Source of the DNA: GH45 sp046704385
GTDB taxonomy: Bacteria > Bacteroidota > Bacteroidia > Bacteroidales > SZUA-534
Length of the DNA stretch: 64,000 bases
NCBI GenBank assembly: GCA_046704385.1
Contig: JBJKSB010000079.1
Location: forward strand, 61,389-125,388
Direction of reading: 5' to 3'
Positions within the stretch are counted from its first letter, which is position 1. Every line of letters starts with the position of its first letter. Below are positions 54,424-63,181 of the stretch, piece by piece. Below the pieces are notes generated by a model. That model ran no database searches, was not told where the DNA came from, and saw nothing but the letters and a program-made list of their open reading frames with translations. Both the position numbers and the translations under genes were made by a program.

Positions 54424-54948
54424 CTATTTTTTCTCTTTATTCATTTCCTGAAACATTTTTACCAGCTCCTCAGGCGATTTACCAAGATACTTGATTGATG
54501 CCTCAGCATCCTTTGCAAGCGGATGTGTGGGATATTCAGCGAGAAATTGCTTGTAATATTTTTCTGCATTCGTCATGTCGTTTAACTCGTTTTCATAAAC
54601 AAATGCCTTTAGGAACAAACATTCGGGAGCTTTTCGATAATCGGAATAATTGCTCATAATCTTATCATAATAAGTTATGGCCTGACTACCTAAATGAAGA
54701 TTCATCGCTATTTCGGCCGATTTGAATAAAAATCCTGCTGAAGCTGTATCTTCAGGATATTGCTTCGAAAAATTCACATAAGTATCAATCATGTGCATGC
54801 CCTTATCCCGGTCAAGCGTTTGGGCACCATACAATTCTTTTTCAAGGACTTTAATTGACTCCAGTTGTTTTTGTTTGGCGTTCTTTTGGCATGAACTTAC
54901 CAACGAAGTGAAAAGTACCAGAACAATTGCCAATTTTAATTTTTTCAT
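54424..54948 (-). CDS. TPR-containing lipoprotein
   Basis: A 174-residue protein with a signal peptide and lipobox ('SLVSSCQKN', Cys20) and about three TPR units (about 55-160), with 'GSQAITYYDKIMSNYSDYRKAPECLFLKAFVYENEL' in overlapping pieces and 'AEKYYKQFLAEYPTHPLAKDA', the consensus of BamD/YbgF-like repeats. It probably acts as an envelope scaffold. It lies 44 bases after the def gene and is followed by a terminator, so it is likely the end of the glmM-ruvX-def operon. Confidence 0.85.
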   Translation of the reverse strand: MKKLKLAIVLVLFTSLVSSCQKNAKQKQLESIKVLEKELYGAQTLDRDKGMHMIDTYVNFSKQYPEDTASAGFLFKSAEIAMNLHLGSQAITYYDKIMSNYSDYRKAPECLFLKAFVYENELNDMTNAEKYYKQFLAEYPTHPLAKDAEASIKYLGKSPEELVKMFQEMNKEKK

Positions 54949-54992
54949 CTCCTTAAACTTTAAAATTTATCACATCGATAAAACTATTTTTT

Positions 54993-55550
54993 CTATTTTT
55001 TATTGTGAATAATTTTATAATCCGGAATGGTTTTACCTTTAGCTATAGCGCTTAATTTTCCTGAAATCAACCTTTTCCTGATGGGTGAAATTCTGTCGAC
55101 AAATAGTTTACCATCAAGATGATCGTATTCATGTTGTCCGATTCTGGCTTTTATTCCATCCCAAACTTCAACATATTCATTAAATTTTTCGTCAAGATAA
55201 GAAATTTTAATTTGTGATGGCCTGAATACATCTTCCCGCACACCGGGTAAGCTCAGGCAACCTTCATTAAATTCAACCTCCTCGCCATTATACTCCAAAA
55301 TTTCAGGATTAACCAAAACCTTTTTAAAATCCTTTAAATCAGGTTCGTCCTCAGCAAAAGGGGTAGCATCTATAACAATCAGCCTTATACTTTTATTAAT
55401 TTGAGGAGCAGCCAAGCCAACACCTTCAGCCCGATACATAGTTTCAAACATGTCCTCAACCAATTTCTCCAAATCTTTAAAATCAGGTTCAATTTCCTGG
55501 GATATTTTTCGTAAAATAGGGTTTCCGTATACGGTAACAGGTAAAATCAT
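54993..55550 (-). CDS. def: Peptide deformylase
   Basis: A 185-residue enzyme with all three catalytic motifs: 'GVGLAAPQI', 'EGCLSLPG' (Cys metal ligand) and 'QHEYDHLDG' (His pair and Glu). It removes the formyl group from the N-terminal Met of new proteins and needs Fe2+ or similar. It lies 15 bases after ruvX in the order glmM-ruvX-def-TPR lipoprotein. Confidence 0.97.
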   Translation of the reverse strand: MILPVTVYGNPILRKISQEIEPDFKDLEKLVEDMFETMYRAEGVGLAAPQINKSIRLIVIDATPFAEDEPDLKDFKKVLVNPEILEYNGEEVEFNEGCLSLPGVREDVFRPSQIKISYLDEKFNEYVEVWDGIKARIGQHEYDHLDGKLFVDRISPIRKRLISGKLSAIAKGKTIPDYKIIHNKK

Positions 55551-55565
55551 TATTTATTATTTTTC

Positions 55566-55994
55566 TTAAATATTCTTATTAATACTCTTTTGTTCCAAAT
55601 ATGATTGCAGTATAAGTGTAGCACTTATGGTATCCACCAAAGCCTTATCCTGCCTTTTTTTCTTTTTTAAACCTCCGTCAATCATGGCCTGAAAGGCAAT
55701 TTTTGACGTAAAACGTTCATCAACCAAATGAACAGGCAAATGCGGAAAGTGTTTCGCCAGTTGCTTTAAAAAAGGTTTAATATACACCATCGACTCCGAA
55801 TCAGTATTATCCATCTGTTTGGCATGGCCCACAACAATTGCTTCAACAGTTTCTTTACTGAAATAATTTTTAAGATATTCAATAACAGTGGCTGAGGGCA
55901 CGGTTGTCAATCCATTGGCAATAATCTGTAAGGGATCCGTTACCGCCAACCCTGTCCGTTTTCTACCGAAATCTATTGCAATGATCCGCGCCAT
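55566..55994 (-). CDS. ruvX: Putative Holliday junction resolvase / pre-16S rRNA nuclease (RuvX/YqgF)
   Basis: A 142-residue RNase H-like protein. The start is the ATG at 55994; a TTG one codon earlier is not needed. Catalytic segments are 'IAIDFGRKRTGLAVTD', 'VDERFTS' and 'DKALVDTISATLILQ' with acidic residues in each. Its ATG shares one base with the glmM stop (TGATG), so translation is coupled. Family members process 16S rRNA precursors and may act on DNA junctions. Confidence 0.95.
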   Translation of the reverse strand: MARIIAIDFGRKRTGLAVTDPLQIIANGLTTVPSATVIEYLKNYFSKETVEAIVVGHAKQMDNTDSESMVYIKPFLKQLAKHFPHLPVHLVDERFTSKIAFQAMIDGGLKKKKRQDKALVDTISATLILQSYLEQKSINKNI

Positions 55995-57385
55995 CAAATT
56001 TTAGCGATGTTTTTTATTTCATTTATAATTTTCTTTGCCAGTTTGTCTGCCTGGTCTTCCGATTTACTTTCTGAATAAATCCGTATAATCGGTTCAGTAT
56101 TCGATTTTCTTAAATGAACCCATTCGTCAGCAAAATCAATCTTAACGCCATCAATATCGTTAACTCTTTCGTGCGAATATTTTTGCTTCATTGCAACCAA
56201 AACCGCATCCACATCAATCTCAGGTGTCAACTCTATTTTATTTTTTGATATAAAGTAAGCCGGGTACGACGCTCTTAATTCTGAGCATTTAAGTTTTGAA
56301 TGTGCCAAATGGCTTAAAAATAAACCAATTCCCACCAAAGCATCACGACCATAATGGCTTTCAGGATAAATTACACCTCCGTTGCCCTCACCACCAATAA
56401 CTGCGTGAACTGCTTTCATTTGAGTTACAACATTTACCTCTCCCACAGCCGCAGCTGTATATACACCACCATGTTTTTCTGTAACATCGCGTAAAGCCCT
56501 GGTTGAAGATAAATTCGATACGGTATTTCCTTTTTGTTTTGACAAGATATAATCTGAAACAGAAACCAAGGTGTACTCTTCACCAAACATAGTACCATCC
56601 TCGTTGACAATGGCTAACCGGTCGACATCCGGGTCAACTACAAACCCCACATCAGCTTTGTTTTCAACCATTGCTTTTGAGATTTGTGTGAGATTTTCCG
56701 GCAAGGGTTCTGGTGTATGAGCAAAATTTCCTGTAGGTTCAGCATTTAAAGCAATTACATTTTTTACTCCTAATGCTTTAAACAATTCCGGTAGAATCAT
56801 TCCTCCAACCGAGTTAATACCGTCAAAAACTACGGTGAAATTCGCTGCTTCAATAGCTTTAACATCAACATACTGTAGATTGACCACATGTTCAATATGC
56901 TTGTTTCCGTAATTTTCAATACTTTCCAATCTTCCCAGGGAATCAACATCGGCAAAATTAAAACTCCCTGCTTCAGCAATTCTTAATACCTCCTCGCCTT
57001 CAGCTGCATTTAAAAACTCACCCGATTTGTTTAACAATTTTAAAGCGTTCCATTGTTTTGGATTGTGGCTTGCTGTAAGAATTAAACCTCCGTCAGCATT
57101 AAAATCGACAACAGCCATTTCTGTGGTTGGAGTACTTGCAAGGCCAATATTTATAACATCGATACCCAAACCCATCAAGGTTCCACATACCAGTTGATTA
57201 ACCATTTCGCCTGAAATACGTGCATCACGCCCAACAACAATTTTTAATTTCCGATTTCCTTGCTTATGTTGATTCCATGTTCCGTAACCGGCAGTAAATT
57301 TTACAATATCAAGTGGGCTGAGCCCTTCACCCGGAATTCCTCCGATTGTACCACGTATGCCTGAAATAGATTTAATTAATGTCAT
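55994..57385 (-). CDS. glmM: Phosphoglucosamine mutase (phosphohexomutase family)
   Basis: A 463-residue alpha-D-phosphohexomutase with the four-domain fold. The active-site Ser is in 'LTASHNPKQWNALKL', the Mg-binding loop is 'VDPDVDRLAIV', the sugar-binding loop is 'GEGNGGVIYP' and the phosphate-binding loop is 'RKSNTEPIIRIYSES'. The GEGNGG loop is typical of the Bacteroidota GlmM type; a phosphomannomutase role is not excluded. It converts glucosamine 6-phosphate to glucosamine 1-phosphate for cell-wall precursors. It has its own -7 element and is first in the operon. Confidence 0.93.
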   Translation of the reverse strand: MTLIKSISGIRGTIGGIPGEGLSPLDIVKFTAGYGTWNQHKQGNRKLKIVVGRDARISGEMVNQLVCGTLMGLGIDVINIGLASTPTTEMAVVDFNADGGLILTASHNPKQWNALKLLNKSGEFLNAAEGEEVLRIAEAGSFNFADVDSLGRLESIENYGNKHIEHVVNLQYVDVKAIEAANFTVVFDGINSVGGMILPELFKALGVKNVIALNAEPTGNFAHTPEPLPENLTQISKAMVENKADVGFVVDPDVDRLAIVNEDGTMFGEEYTLVSVSDYILSKQKGNTVSNLSSTRALRDVTEKHGGVYTAAAVGEVNVVTQMKAVHAVIGGEGNGGVIYPESHYGRDALVGIGLFLSHLAHSKLKCSELRASYPAYFISKNKIELTPEIDVDAVLVAMKQKYSHERVNDIDGVKIDFADEWVHLRKSNTEPIIRIYSESKSEDQADKLAKKIINEIKNIAKI

Positions 57386-57408
57386 AAATTTGAAAATTAT
57401 TTTGGTGG

Positions 57409-57416
57409 CAAATATA
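57409..57416 (-). promoter_or_regulatory. -7 promoter element of glmM
   Basis: On the minus strand TATATTTG matches TAnnTTTG and lies 23 bases before the glmM start. A T-rich stretch rather than a clear TTG occupies the -33 distance. Confidence 0.5.
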
Positions 57417-57477
57417 CAAATTTCTAAATGGCTTAAAATCTCATGACTTTACAAACAATCATATACATTTAAAATAT

Positions 57478-57485
57478 TATTTTTG
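57478..57485 (+). promoter_or_regulatory. -7 promoter element of the DUF362 ferredoxin gene
   Basis: TATTTTTG matches TAnnTTTG and is 13 bases before the ATG at 57499, giving a short leader. No -33 TTG is seen. Confidence 0.45.
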
Positions 57486-57498
57486 CAGAAAAAATATT

Positions 57499-58611
57499 AT
57501 GTCACAAGAATCAAATGTTTATTTCACAAATTTAAGGACAAGTCCCGGTGTAAATCTACTTCAAAAGCTCGAACGACTTATCAATAAGGCCGGTTTTAAA
57601 GATATCGATTTCGAAAACAAATTTACTGCCATAAAAATCCACTTTGGAGAACCCGGCAATTTGGCTTATATAAGGCCAAATTATGCTGCTGTGGTAGCCG
57701 AAATGGTTAAAAAAGCTGGTGGCAGACCTTATTTGACTGATAGCAATACTCTATATTCAGGCAAACGTTCAAATGCTGTTGACCATTTACAAAGTGCCGC
57801 TAAAAATGGTTTTACCGAAATAGTAACAGGCTGTCCTGTTATTATTGCCGATGGTTTAAAAGGCACCGATGAGACTGAAATTCCGGTTAACCTGAATCAT
57901 ACCGAAAATGCCCGCATAGGACGAGCTGTTGCCGAATCGGATGTGATTATTTCGATGAGTCATTTTAAAGGACACGAATTTGCAGGTTTTGGTGGTACCC
58001 TGAAAAACATGGGAATGGGAAGCGCCTCGGTAGGCGGTAAATTATTCTTGCACTCTTCATCAAAACCCAGAATTGAAGAAAGTAACTGTACTGCATGCAA
58101 AATATGTGAAAAAAATTGCGCCCACGATGCCATCAAAGTAGTAAATAAAATTGCCGTAATTGATTACGACAATTGCGTAGGTTGCGGCCAGTGCGTGGCT
58201 GTTTGCCAGTACGATTCAGCTCAGGTAGTTTGGGGAGGCGGTTCTGAATTAATGAATGAAAAAATTGCTGAATATGGTTATGCCATCTTGAAAGATAAAC
58301 CTTCGCTGCATATCAGCTTTATGACAGATATTTCGCCCGACTGTGATTGTTGGGGATATAATGATTATCCTTTGGTGCCCAATATTGGAATTGCGGCCTC
58401 AACCGATCCGGTTGCTCTTGATATGGCTTGTGCCGAGATGGTAAAAAAGGCTCCTATTATGGCTCAATCAAAAATCGGGGATAAACACGAAGACGGATGC
58501 GGATTGGATAAATTCTCACTCGCTCATCCCAATACCGACTGGGAAGCCGGATTAAAGCATGCTGAAAAAATTAATCTTGGAACCAGGCAGTACAACTTAA
58601 TTGAAGTATAA
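57499..58611 (+). CDS. DUF362 domain protein with two 4Fe-4S clusters
   Basis: A 370-residue protein. The DUF362 part flanks a ferredoxin insert with 'CTACKICEKNCAHDAI' and 'CVGCGQCVAVCQYDSA' (about residues 196-240), eight Cys for two 4Fe-4S clusters. N-terminal 'FTAIKIHFGEPGNLAYIRP', 'DVIISMSHFKGHEFAGFGGTLKNMGMG' in pieces and C-terminal 'ASTDPVALDMACAEM' are family signatures. There is no signal peptide, so it is cytoplasmic. The redox partner and reaction are unknown. It ends 10 bases before the pseudouridine-synthase start. Confidence 0.92.
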   Translation: MSQESNVYFTNLRTSPGVNLLQKLERLINKAGFKDIDFENKFTAIKIHFGEPGNLAYIRPNYAAVVAEMVKKAGGRPYLTDSNTLYSGKRSNAVDHLQSAAKNGFTEIVTGCPVIIADGLKGTDETEIPVNLNHTENARIGRAVAESDVIISMSHFKGHEFAGFGGTLKNMGMGSASVGGKLFLHSSSKPRIEESNCTACKICEKNCAHDAIKVVNKIAVIDYDNCVGCGQCVAVCQYDSAQVVWGGGSELMNEKIAEYGYAILKDKPSLHISFMTDISPDCDCWGYNDYPLVPNIGIAASTDPVALDMACAEMVKKAPIMAQSKIGDKHEDGCGLDKFSLAHPNTDWEAGLKHAEKINLGTRQYNLIEV

Positions 58612-58621
58612 ACCATATACC

Positions 58622-59467
58622 ATGAAACGTAAAGAAGGGAACAGACCAGAGCGGCAACCATATCCAAGGAAAAGTCCAAAAAAAGCGGTATCAGCCGGAA
58701 GCAGGGAACATAAAAGTTCAGAAAACAGTGCCAAACCCCTTAAAAAAAGCGATGGCGTACGATTGAACAAATACATTGCCGATGCCGGAATTTGCAGCCG
58801 CCGCGAGGCTGAGAAATATATTGAATCGGGTATTATTTCGATAAACGGAAAAGTTGTTACCGAATTGGCTACCAAAGTAAAATATGGCGACATTGTTAAA
58901 TTTAACGATGCCGTTTTGACACAGCAAAAGAAAACTTATATTTTACTGAATAAACCTAAAGATTACGTTACAACTCTTGAAGACCCTCATGCAAAAAAAA
59001 CGGTAATCGATTTGATTAAAAACGGATGCAAGGAACGTGTTTATCCTGTTGGCAGACTGGACAAAACTACAACCGGATTATTATTGCTTACGAACGATGG
59101 TGAATTATCTGATTTTTTATCACACCCACGAAATAATAAAAAGAAAATTTACCAGGCCAGTTTAAATAAACCCGCCACACAGGAGGATTTGCAAAAATTA
59201 TTTGATGGCATTGAGCTTGAAGATGGCTTTATAAAAGCTGATGGCATCTCATTTGTTGAGACAGATGACAAACGGGAAATTGGCATTGAAATTCATTCAG
59301 GCCGGAATCGTCTGGTGCGTCGTATGTTTGAACATATTGGTTTTAAAGTCAGAAAATTAGATCGAGTTTACTATGCAGGCCTTACCAAAAAAAATCTTCC
59401 GCGAGGCAAATGGCGATATCTGTCGGAAAAAGAAATTGTTATGTTAAAAAGAGGCATCTATTCTTAA
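58622..59467 (+). CDS. Pseudouridine synthase of the RluB/RsuA family
   Basis: A 281-residue protein from the ATG at 58622; an upstream TTG at 58601 would overlap the previous gene and is not needed. It has a basic, low-complexity N-terminal tail (about 1-40), an S4 RNA-binding domain (about 44-90, 'RLNKYIADAGICSRREAEKYI'), and the catalytic domain with 'PVGRLDKTTTGLLLLTNDG' (catalytic Asp). It isomerises uridine to pseudouridine in rRNA, most likely 23S (RluB-type) from similarity. The long basic tail is common in Bacteroidota. Confidence 0.93.
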   Translation: MKRKEGNRPERQPYPRKSPKKAVSAGSREHKSSENSAKPLKKSDGVRLNKYIADAGICSRREAEKYIESGIISINGKVVTELATKVKYGDIVKFNDAVLTQQKKTYILLNKPKDYVTTLEDPHAKKTVIDLIKNGCKERVYPVGRLDKTTTGLLLLTNDGELSDFLSHPRNNKKKIYQASLNKPATQEDLQKLFDGIELEDGFIKADGISFVETDDKREIGIEIHSGRNRLVRRMFEHIGFKVRKLDRVYYAGLTKKNLPRGKWRYLSEKEIVMLKRGIYS

Positions 59468-59551
59468 TTGTTCAGTTGAAAAGGTATTGTGTAAAAAATT
59501 TTATAATTCAAAAATTGTTTATTAGATTGCACCCTGAAATGACCTGAACGA

Positions 59552-60070
59552 ATGACCCAAAATAAAGTAACTACAATTCTATCATATCAAGGTAAATTGA
59601 CTTTCGAGACTATTGATGAGATTCTTGTTGAATTCAAGAAGAAGATTCATCCTTTTGATCTCAAAGTAGTGGTTCAAAAAAGAATTTACTCAATTTTGGT
59701 TGAATGTTTGGAAAACACCTACCGACACAGAATTTCTGTGAATAATTCACCAAAACACGCTCCTGTGGAATTAAGTTTAATTGATGCCGGTGATTTGTTT
59801 GAAATCAGAGTAGGTAATTATATTCATAATGACAGAGTGGATTTTCTGGTTGATAAAATTAAATCTATAAATAAGCTCGATCAGAATGGCCTGAATATGT
59901 TATACCGTGAATCCATTTCAAAAGCACGAATTTCGGATAAGGGTGGCGCTGGTTTAGGTATCATTGAAATTGCCAGAAATTCAAGACAGAAATTAAAATA
60001 TGAAATAGAGCCTAAGGATAACAATCATTCTTTTTTTAGTTTTATCATACTGATAAATAAATCGTTATAA
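59552..60070 (+). CDS. SiaB-family protein kinase
   Basis: A 172-residue GHKL-ATPase protein. An N-box-like 'LVECLENTYRH' is followed by 'DAGDLFEIRVGNY' and the glycine-rich 'SDKGGAGLGIIEIAR', which would bind ATP. In Pseudomonas, SiaB phosphorylates SiaC to turn off SiaD. Here the siaC-like gene follows 13 bases later, so the pair is functional in the same sense. Members in Bacteroidota are annotated as SiaB family. No diguanylate cyclase (SiaD) or phosphatase (SiaA) gene is adjacent. Confidence 0.9.
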   Translation: MTQNKVTTILSYQGKLTFETIDEILVEFKKKIHPFDLKVVVQKRIYSILVECLENTYRHRISVNNSPKHAPVELSLIDAGDLFEIRVGNYIHNDRVDFLVDKIKSINKLDQNGLNMLYRESISKARISDKGGAGLGIIEIARNSRQKLKYEIEPKDNNHSFFSFIILINKSL

Positions 60071-60083
60071 AGTAAAGCACCAT

Positions 60084-60503
60084 ATGAAGGCCCTGAATAT
60101 AAAGAAAACCACAGCCACGCCGTTTATTGAATTCGATCTGGAGAAAAACATTTTTCAACTTGAAGGTTGTTCGCGGCCGGAAGATGTCCGTGATTTTTAT
60201 TCCCCAATTATCAGCTGGTTAACTGATTTTAATGACGAAATAAATGATGAGCTTAAAGAAAAGCACGCAAACGATCCTATAGTTTTCAATTTTAAATTTG
60301 ATTATTTTAATTCCTCTTCAGCTAAATTTATTCTTGATATTTTAGTTCTTATAAATCAGGTTCACCTTGATGGATTAAATGTTCGTATTGATTGGTGCTT
60401 CGACGAAAACGATGATGATATGAAAGAGGTTGGCGAAGAACTTTCAGAAGTGGTTGACTTTCCCTTCCAGTACGTAATGGTAAAAAGACAGTCACACGAA
60501 TAA
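60084..60503 (+). CDS. SiaC-family regulatory phosphoprotein (DUF1987)
   Basis: A 139-residue protein with the DUF1987 pattern: 'TPFIEFDLEKNIFQLEGCSRPEDVRDFY' in pieces, 'FKFDYFNSSSAKFILDIL' and a C-terminal 'WCFDENDDDMKEVGEEL'. The serines at 77-79 lie where SiaC carries its phospho-acceptor. It should be phosphorylated by the adjacent SiaB-like kinase and dephosphorylated by a PP2C phosphatase. The target is unknown. Confidence 0.9.
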   Translation: MKALNIKKTTATPFIEFDLEKNIFQLEGCSRPEDVRDFYSPIISWLTDFNDEINDELKEKHANDPIVFNFKFDYFNSSSAKFILDILVLINQVHLDGLNVRIDWCFDENDDDMKEVGEELSEVVDFPFQYVMVKRQSHE

Positions 60504-60626
60504 AATTTACTCCCACAATCTTGTTTTACGTCCTGATTGAACTTTTTTAAGTCTTAATTCAATTCCTTTTCTTAAGTCTATTGTCCTTTGTCTGATTTTA
60601 ATTATCTTATGTCTTGTGTTCAATTC
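60504..60626. other. Convergent intergenic region with degenerate repeated motif
   Basis: Between siaC and the DUF4407 gene. TTAAGTCT occurs twice (60548-, 60572-) with related TTATGTCT and TTTGTCT copies, all on the plus strand in T-rich sequence. No terminator stem was seen. Confidence 0.4.
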
Positions 60627-61874
60627 TCAATTAGGCTTCATAGTTATTCGCTGTGCCTCTTCAATTAATTCCTCTATGGTTGGGCGATAATCATCAAGAC
60701 TTTCATCAATTTTTTTAAGCTCACGTTCTTTCCATCTGCGGATACGCTCTTTTCCTATCTCTGCTTGTGCCTCCATCATCTGCTTCGCAAAGTCCTTGCT
60801 GTTCTCAACCTCTTCTTCGAGACGTGCCTTGCTTTTTAACTTCTCAATTTCGATTATCCGGTTTGTTTTTTCATGAATCTTTACTGATTCCCGTTTTGAC
60901 TCAGTCATCAACCGGGCTTCTTCAAACGCCAGCAACTCGTCATAAGCTCCCCTTTTCGAGATTAATTTAACGAACATTGGTCCGGTTTCAATACAAATAA
61001 ACATGAATAAAATAAACCATCCGGCAAACCGGATCCCCTTATTTTCATCACCTAAATCGCCATAGGCTTCTAACCTGGCTAAAAATCCATTAGCCCCTTT
61101 CACTACTTTATTTCCTGACTCTAACTGTTGACTTTTTTCGTTTCGCAGTTCATTTAATCGTAAATTGTTAGCCTCAATTAAGGGGTACAAACGCAGTTTC
61201 TCATCATTATAAATTTTATTTACTTCGTCGTACTCAGCCTTTTTTTCGCGATAAACCGATCCCTTTCCTATCTTTGCAGTCGGGCTTCTTCCTTCTGCCT
61301 CAGCAACCATCAGATCAAAAAGTTCGGTTCGCTTTTGCAGTAAATCGTCAATGGTCTTTTGATATTTTTCATTTTGTTTTTGCAGATTCTCAATCTCAGA
61401 ATAACTGTCGCTTACAATATTTTTAAACTCGTTATATTTTAATTGGCTTTGTTTTTCAATTTGCCCGTTTATTTCCGATTCAAATAATTTTAATTCCAGA
61501 GGACGTGATATTACAACTGCCAAAAATACAGCTAATATAATCCTGGGGCTGGCGGTTAAAATTTCCCGAAAAAAACGGTTCTCTTTTCGCAAACTGGCAA
61601 CCAGATACCAATCGAAAAAAAAGATTAACACACCCCAAAAAATTCCAAACACTATCGCAAAATAAGTGTTCTGAAAAACAGTATAAAATGCATAACTACC
61701 TGACATGGAAGCCATGACTCCGGTAAGAAACACGATCATACCAATACCAAAAAAAACATTATAATCGGTGGGGCATTTCCTGAGCAGGTATAACCTTGCG
61801 CCTGAACACCAGCAAAAAAAACGGTAAATTCCTTTTAAAGAAGGATCTGAACTTTTGGGGGTTTGAAATTCCAT
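60627..61874 (-). CDS. DUF4407 family membrane protein
   Basis: A 415-residue protein. Hydrophobic segments lie at about 40-62, 68-90, 105-125 and 275-298. A long coiled coil runs about 130-262, and a charged C-terminal coiled coil about 310-415 ('EVENSKDFAKQMMEAQAEIG' in part). The N-terminal 'RFFCWCSGARLYLLRKCPTDYN' and 'FFFDWYLVASLRK' are family signatures. The function is unknown; topology suggests an inner-membrane scaffold. It is convergent with siaC. Confidence 0.92.
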   Translation of the reverse strand: MEFQTPKSSDPSLKGIYRFFCWCSGARLYLLRKCPTDYNVFFGIGMIVFLTGVMASMSGSYAFYTVFQNTYFAIVFGIFWGVLIFFFDWYLVASLRKENRFFREILTASPRIILAVFLAVVISRPLELKLFESEINGQIEKQSQLKYNEFKNIVSDSYSEIENLQKQNEKYQKTIDDLLQKRTELFDLMVAEAEGRSPTAKIGKGSVYREKKAEYDEVNKIYNDEKLRLYPLIEANNLRLNELRNEKSQQLESGNKVVKGANGFLARLEAYGDLGDENKGIRFAGWFILFMFICIETGPMFVKLISKRGAYDELLAFEEARLMTESKRESVKIHEKTNRIIEIEKLKSKARLEEEVENSKDFAKQMMEAQAEIGKERIRRWKERELKKIDESLDDYRPTIEELIEEAQRITMKPN

Positions 61875-62234
61875 AACAGGTTATTTAAGTTGAACCTTTA
61901 AACTTTTTGGAGTAACGGAATAGCCGAAAAATGTCTCAGTCCAACCCTGTTTTTATAGTTCTCCATCATTCCAATTTTCCAAATTTAAATCAATAAATTT
62001 TACATTACTAATAATCAAACCTGCTTCATAATTCAAACTCAGGCTATTTTTATTAACAACCTAAACTTAGTTAATGTTACCCTGATTTCAAAAAAAAACG
62101 AACTTACAATTTCTATCCGGTTAACGATATATTATTTTTTCACATACCCGTCTGAAATTTAAGCAAATAAGCTAAGTTCATAAAAATTTTGTAGTACCAA
62201 ACGCTAAGAGTATATTTGCCAAAATTTTTAAGAT
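61875..62234. other. Divergent intergenic region between DUF4407 and era
   Basis: 360 bases, AT-rich. It holds the era promoter at its right end. No open frame, RNA gene or repeat was recognised in the rest. Confidence 0.6.
62187..62218 (+). promoter_or_regulatory. Promoter of era (TTTTG / TATATTTG)
   Basis: TTTTG (62187-62191) and TATATTTG (62211-62218) are separated by 19 bases, an excellent match to the Bacteroidota -33/-7 consensus, and lie 16 bases before the era start. Confidence 0.75.
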
Positions 62235-63119
62235 ATGATACACAGGGCTGGATATGTTAATATTATAGGAAATCCAAACGTAGGGAAATCTACCCTGATG
62301 AATGCTTTTGTGGGCGAAAAACTATCTATAATAACCAGCAAGGCGCAAACAACCCGGCATCGCATTCTCGGGATTGTGAATGGCGAAGACTTTCAGATTT
62401 TATATTCGGATACGCCTGGAATTTTAAAACCGGCCTACAAATTACAACAATCGATGATGAAATTTGTAGATACCGCACTTGTTGATGCCGATATTATACT
62501 ATATGTAACTGATGTAGTTGAATCATTTGAAAAAAATATTGATTACATTAATAAGGTTCAAAAAACACCGGTTCCGGTACTGTTGCTTATCAACAAAATT
62601 GATCTCACCCAACAGGATAAATTAGAACGGTTGGTTGACCAATGGAAAGAAAAGTTGCCACATGCGGAAATTTTTCCGGTTTCAGCTTTGAATAATTTCA
62701 ATATCGAACCGGTTTTTAAACGCATTTTAGGTTTATTACCCGAAAGCCCTCCTTATTTTCCAAAAGATTCTCTCACTGACAAAACAGAACGCTTCTTCGT
62801 ACAGGAAATTATTCGCGAAAAAATTTTTCTGAACTATAAAAAAGAGATTCCGTATTCTGTTGAAGTTAATGTGGAAGAATTTAAGGAAGATGATAAGATT
62901 ATAAGGATTCGTGCCATCATTTTCGTGGCTCGTGATTCGCAAAAAGGAATTATAATTGGTCATAAAGGCAAAGCTCTAAAAAGTGTGGGCGTTCAGGCCC
63001 GAAATGACATTGAGAAATTTTTTGAAAAACAGGTTTATCTTGAAATGCATGTAAAAGTATTGAAAGACTGGAGAGACAAAGATAATCTGTTAAAATCGTT
63101 CGGTTACGAGCAAAAATAA
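62235..63119 (+). CDS. era: GTPase Era
   Basis: A 294-residue protein of normal length. G-motifs are G1 'GNPNVGKST', G2 'TTRHR', G3 'DTPG', G4 'NKID' and G5 'VSALN', followed by a KH domain (about 205-285, 'IIGHKGKALKSVGVQARNDIEKF' in pieces). Era binds the 3' end of 16S rRNA and checks assembly of the small ribosomal subunit. It is followed 62 bases later by der, so both ribosome-assembly GTPases probably share a transcript. Confidence 0.97.
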   Translation: MIHRAGYVNIIGNPNVGKSTLMNAFVGEKLSIITSKAQTTRHRILGIVNGEDFQILYSDTPGILKPAYKLQQSMMKFVDTALVDADIILYVTDVVESFEKNIDYINKVQKTPVPVLLLINKIDLTQQDKLERLVDQWKEKLPHAEIFPVSALNNFNIEPVFKRILGLLPESPPYFPKDSLTDKTERFFVQEIIREKIFLNYKKEIPYSVEVNVEEFKEDDKIIRIRAIIFVARDSQKGIIIGHKGKALKSVGVQARNDIEKFFEKQVYLEMHVKVLKDWRDKDNLLKSFGYEQK

Positions 63120-63181
63120 AAGCGAATACTAAATTTCAGCATCATCATAATATTTCGTACAGAATTTAAGCAGGAAAAACC

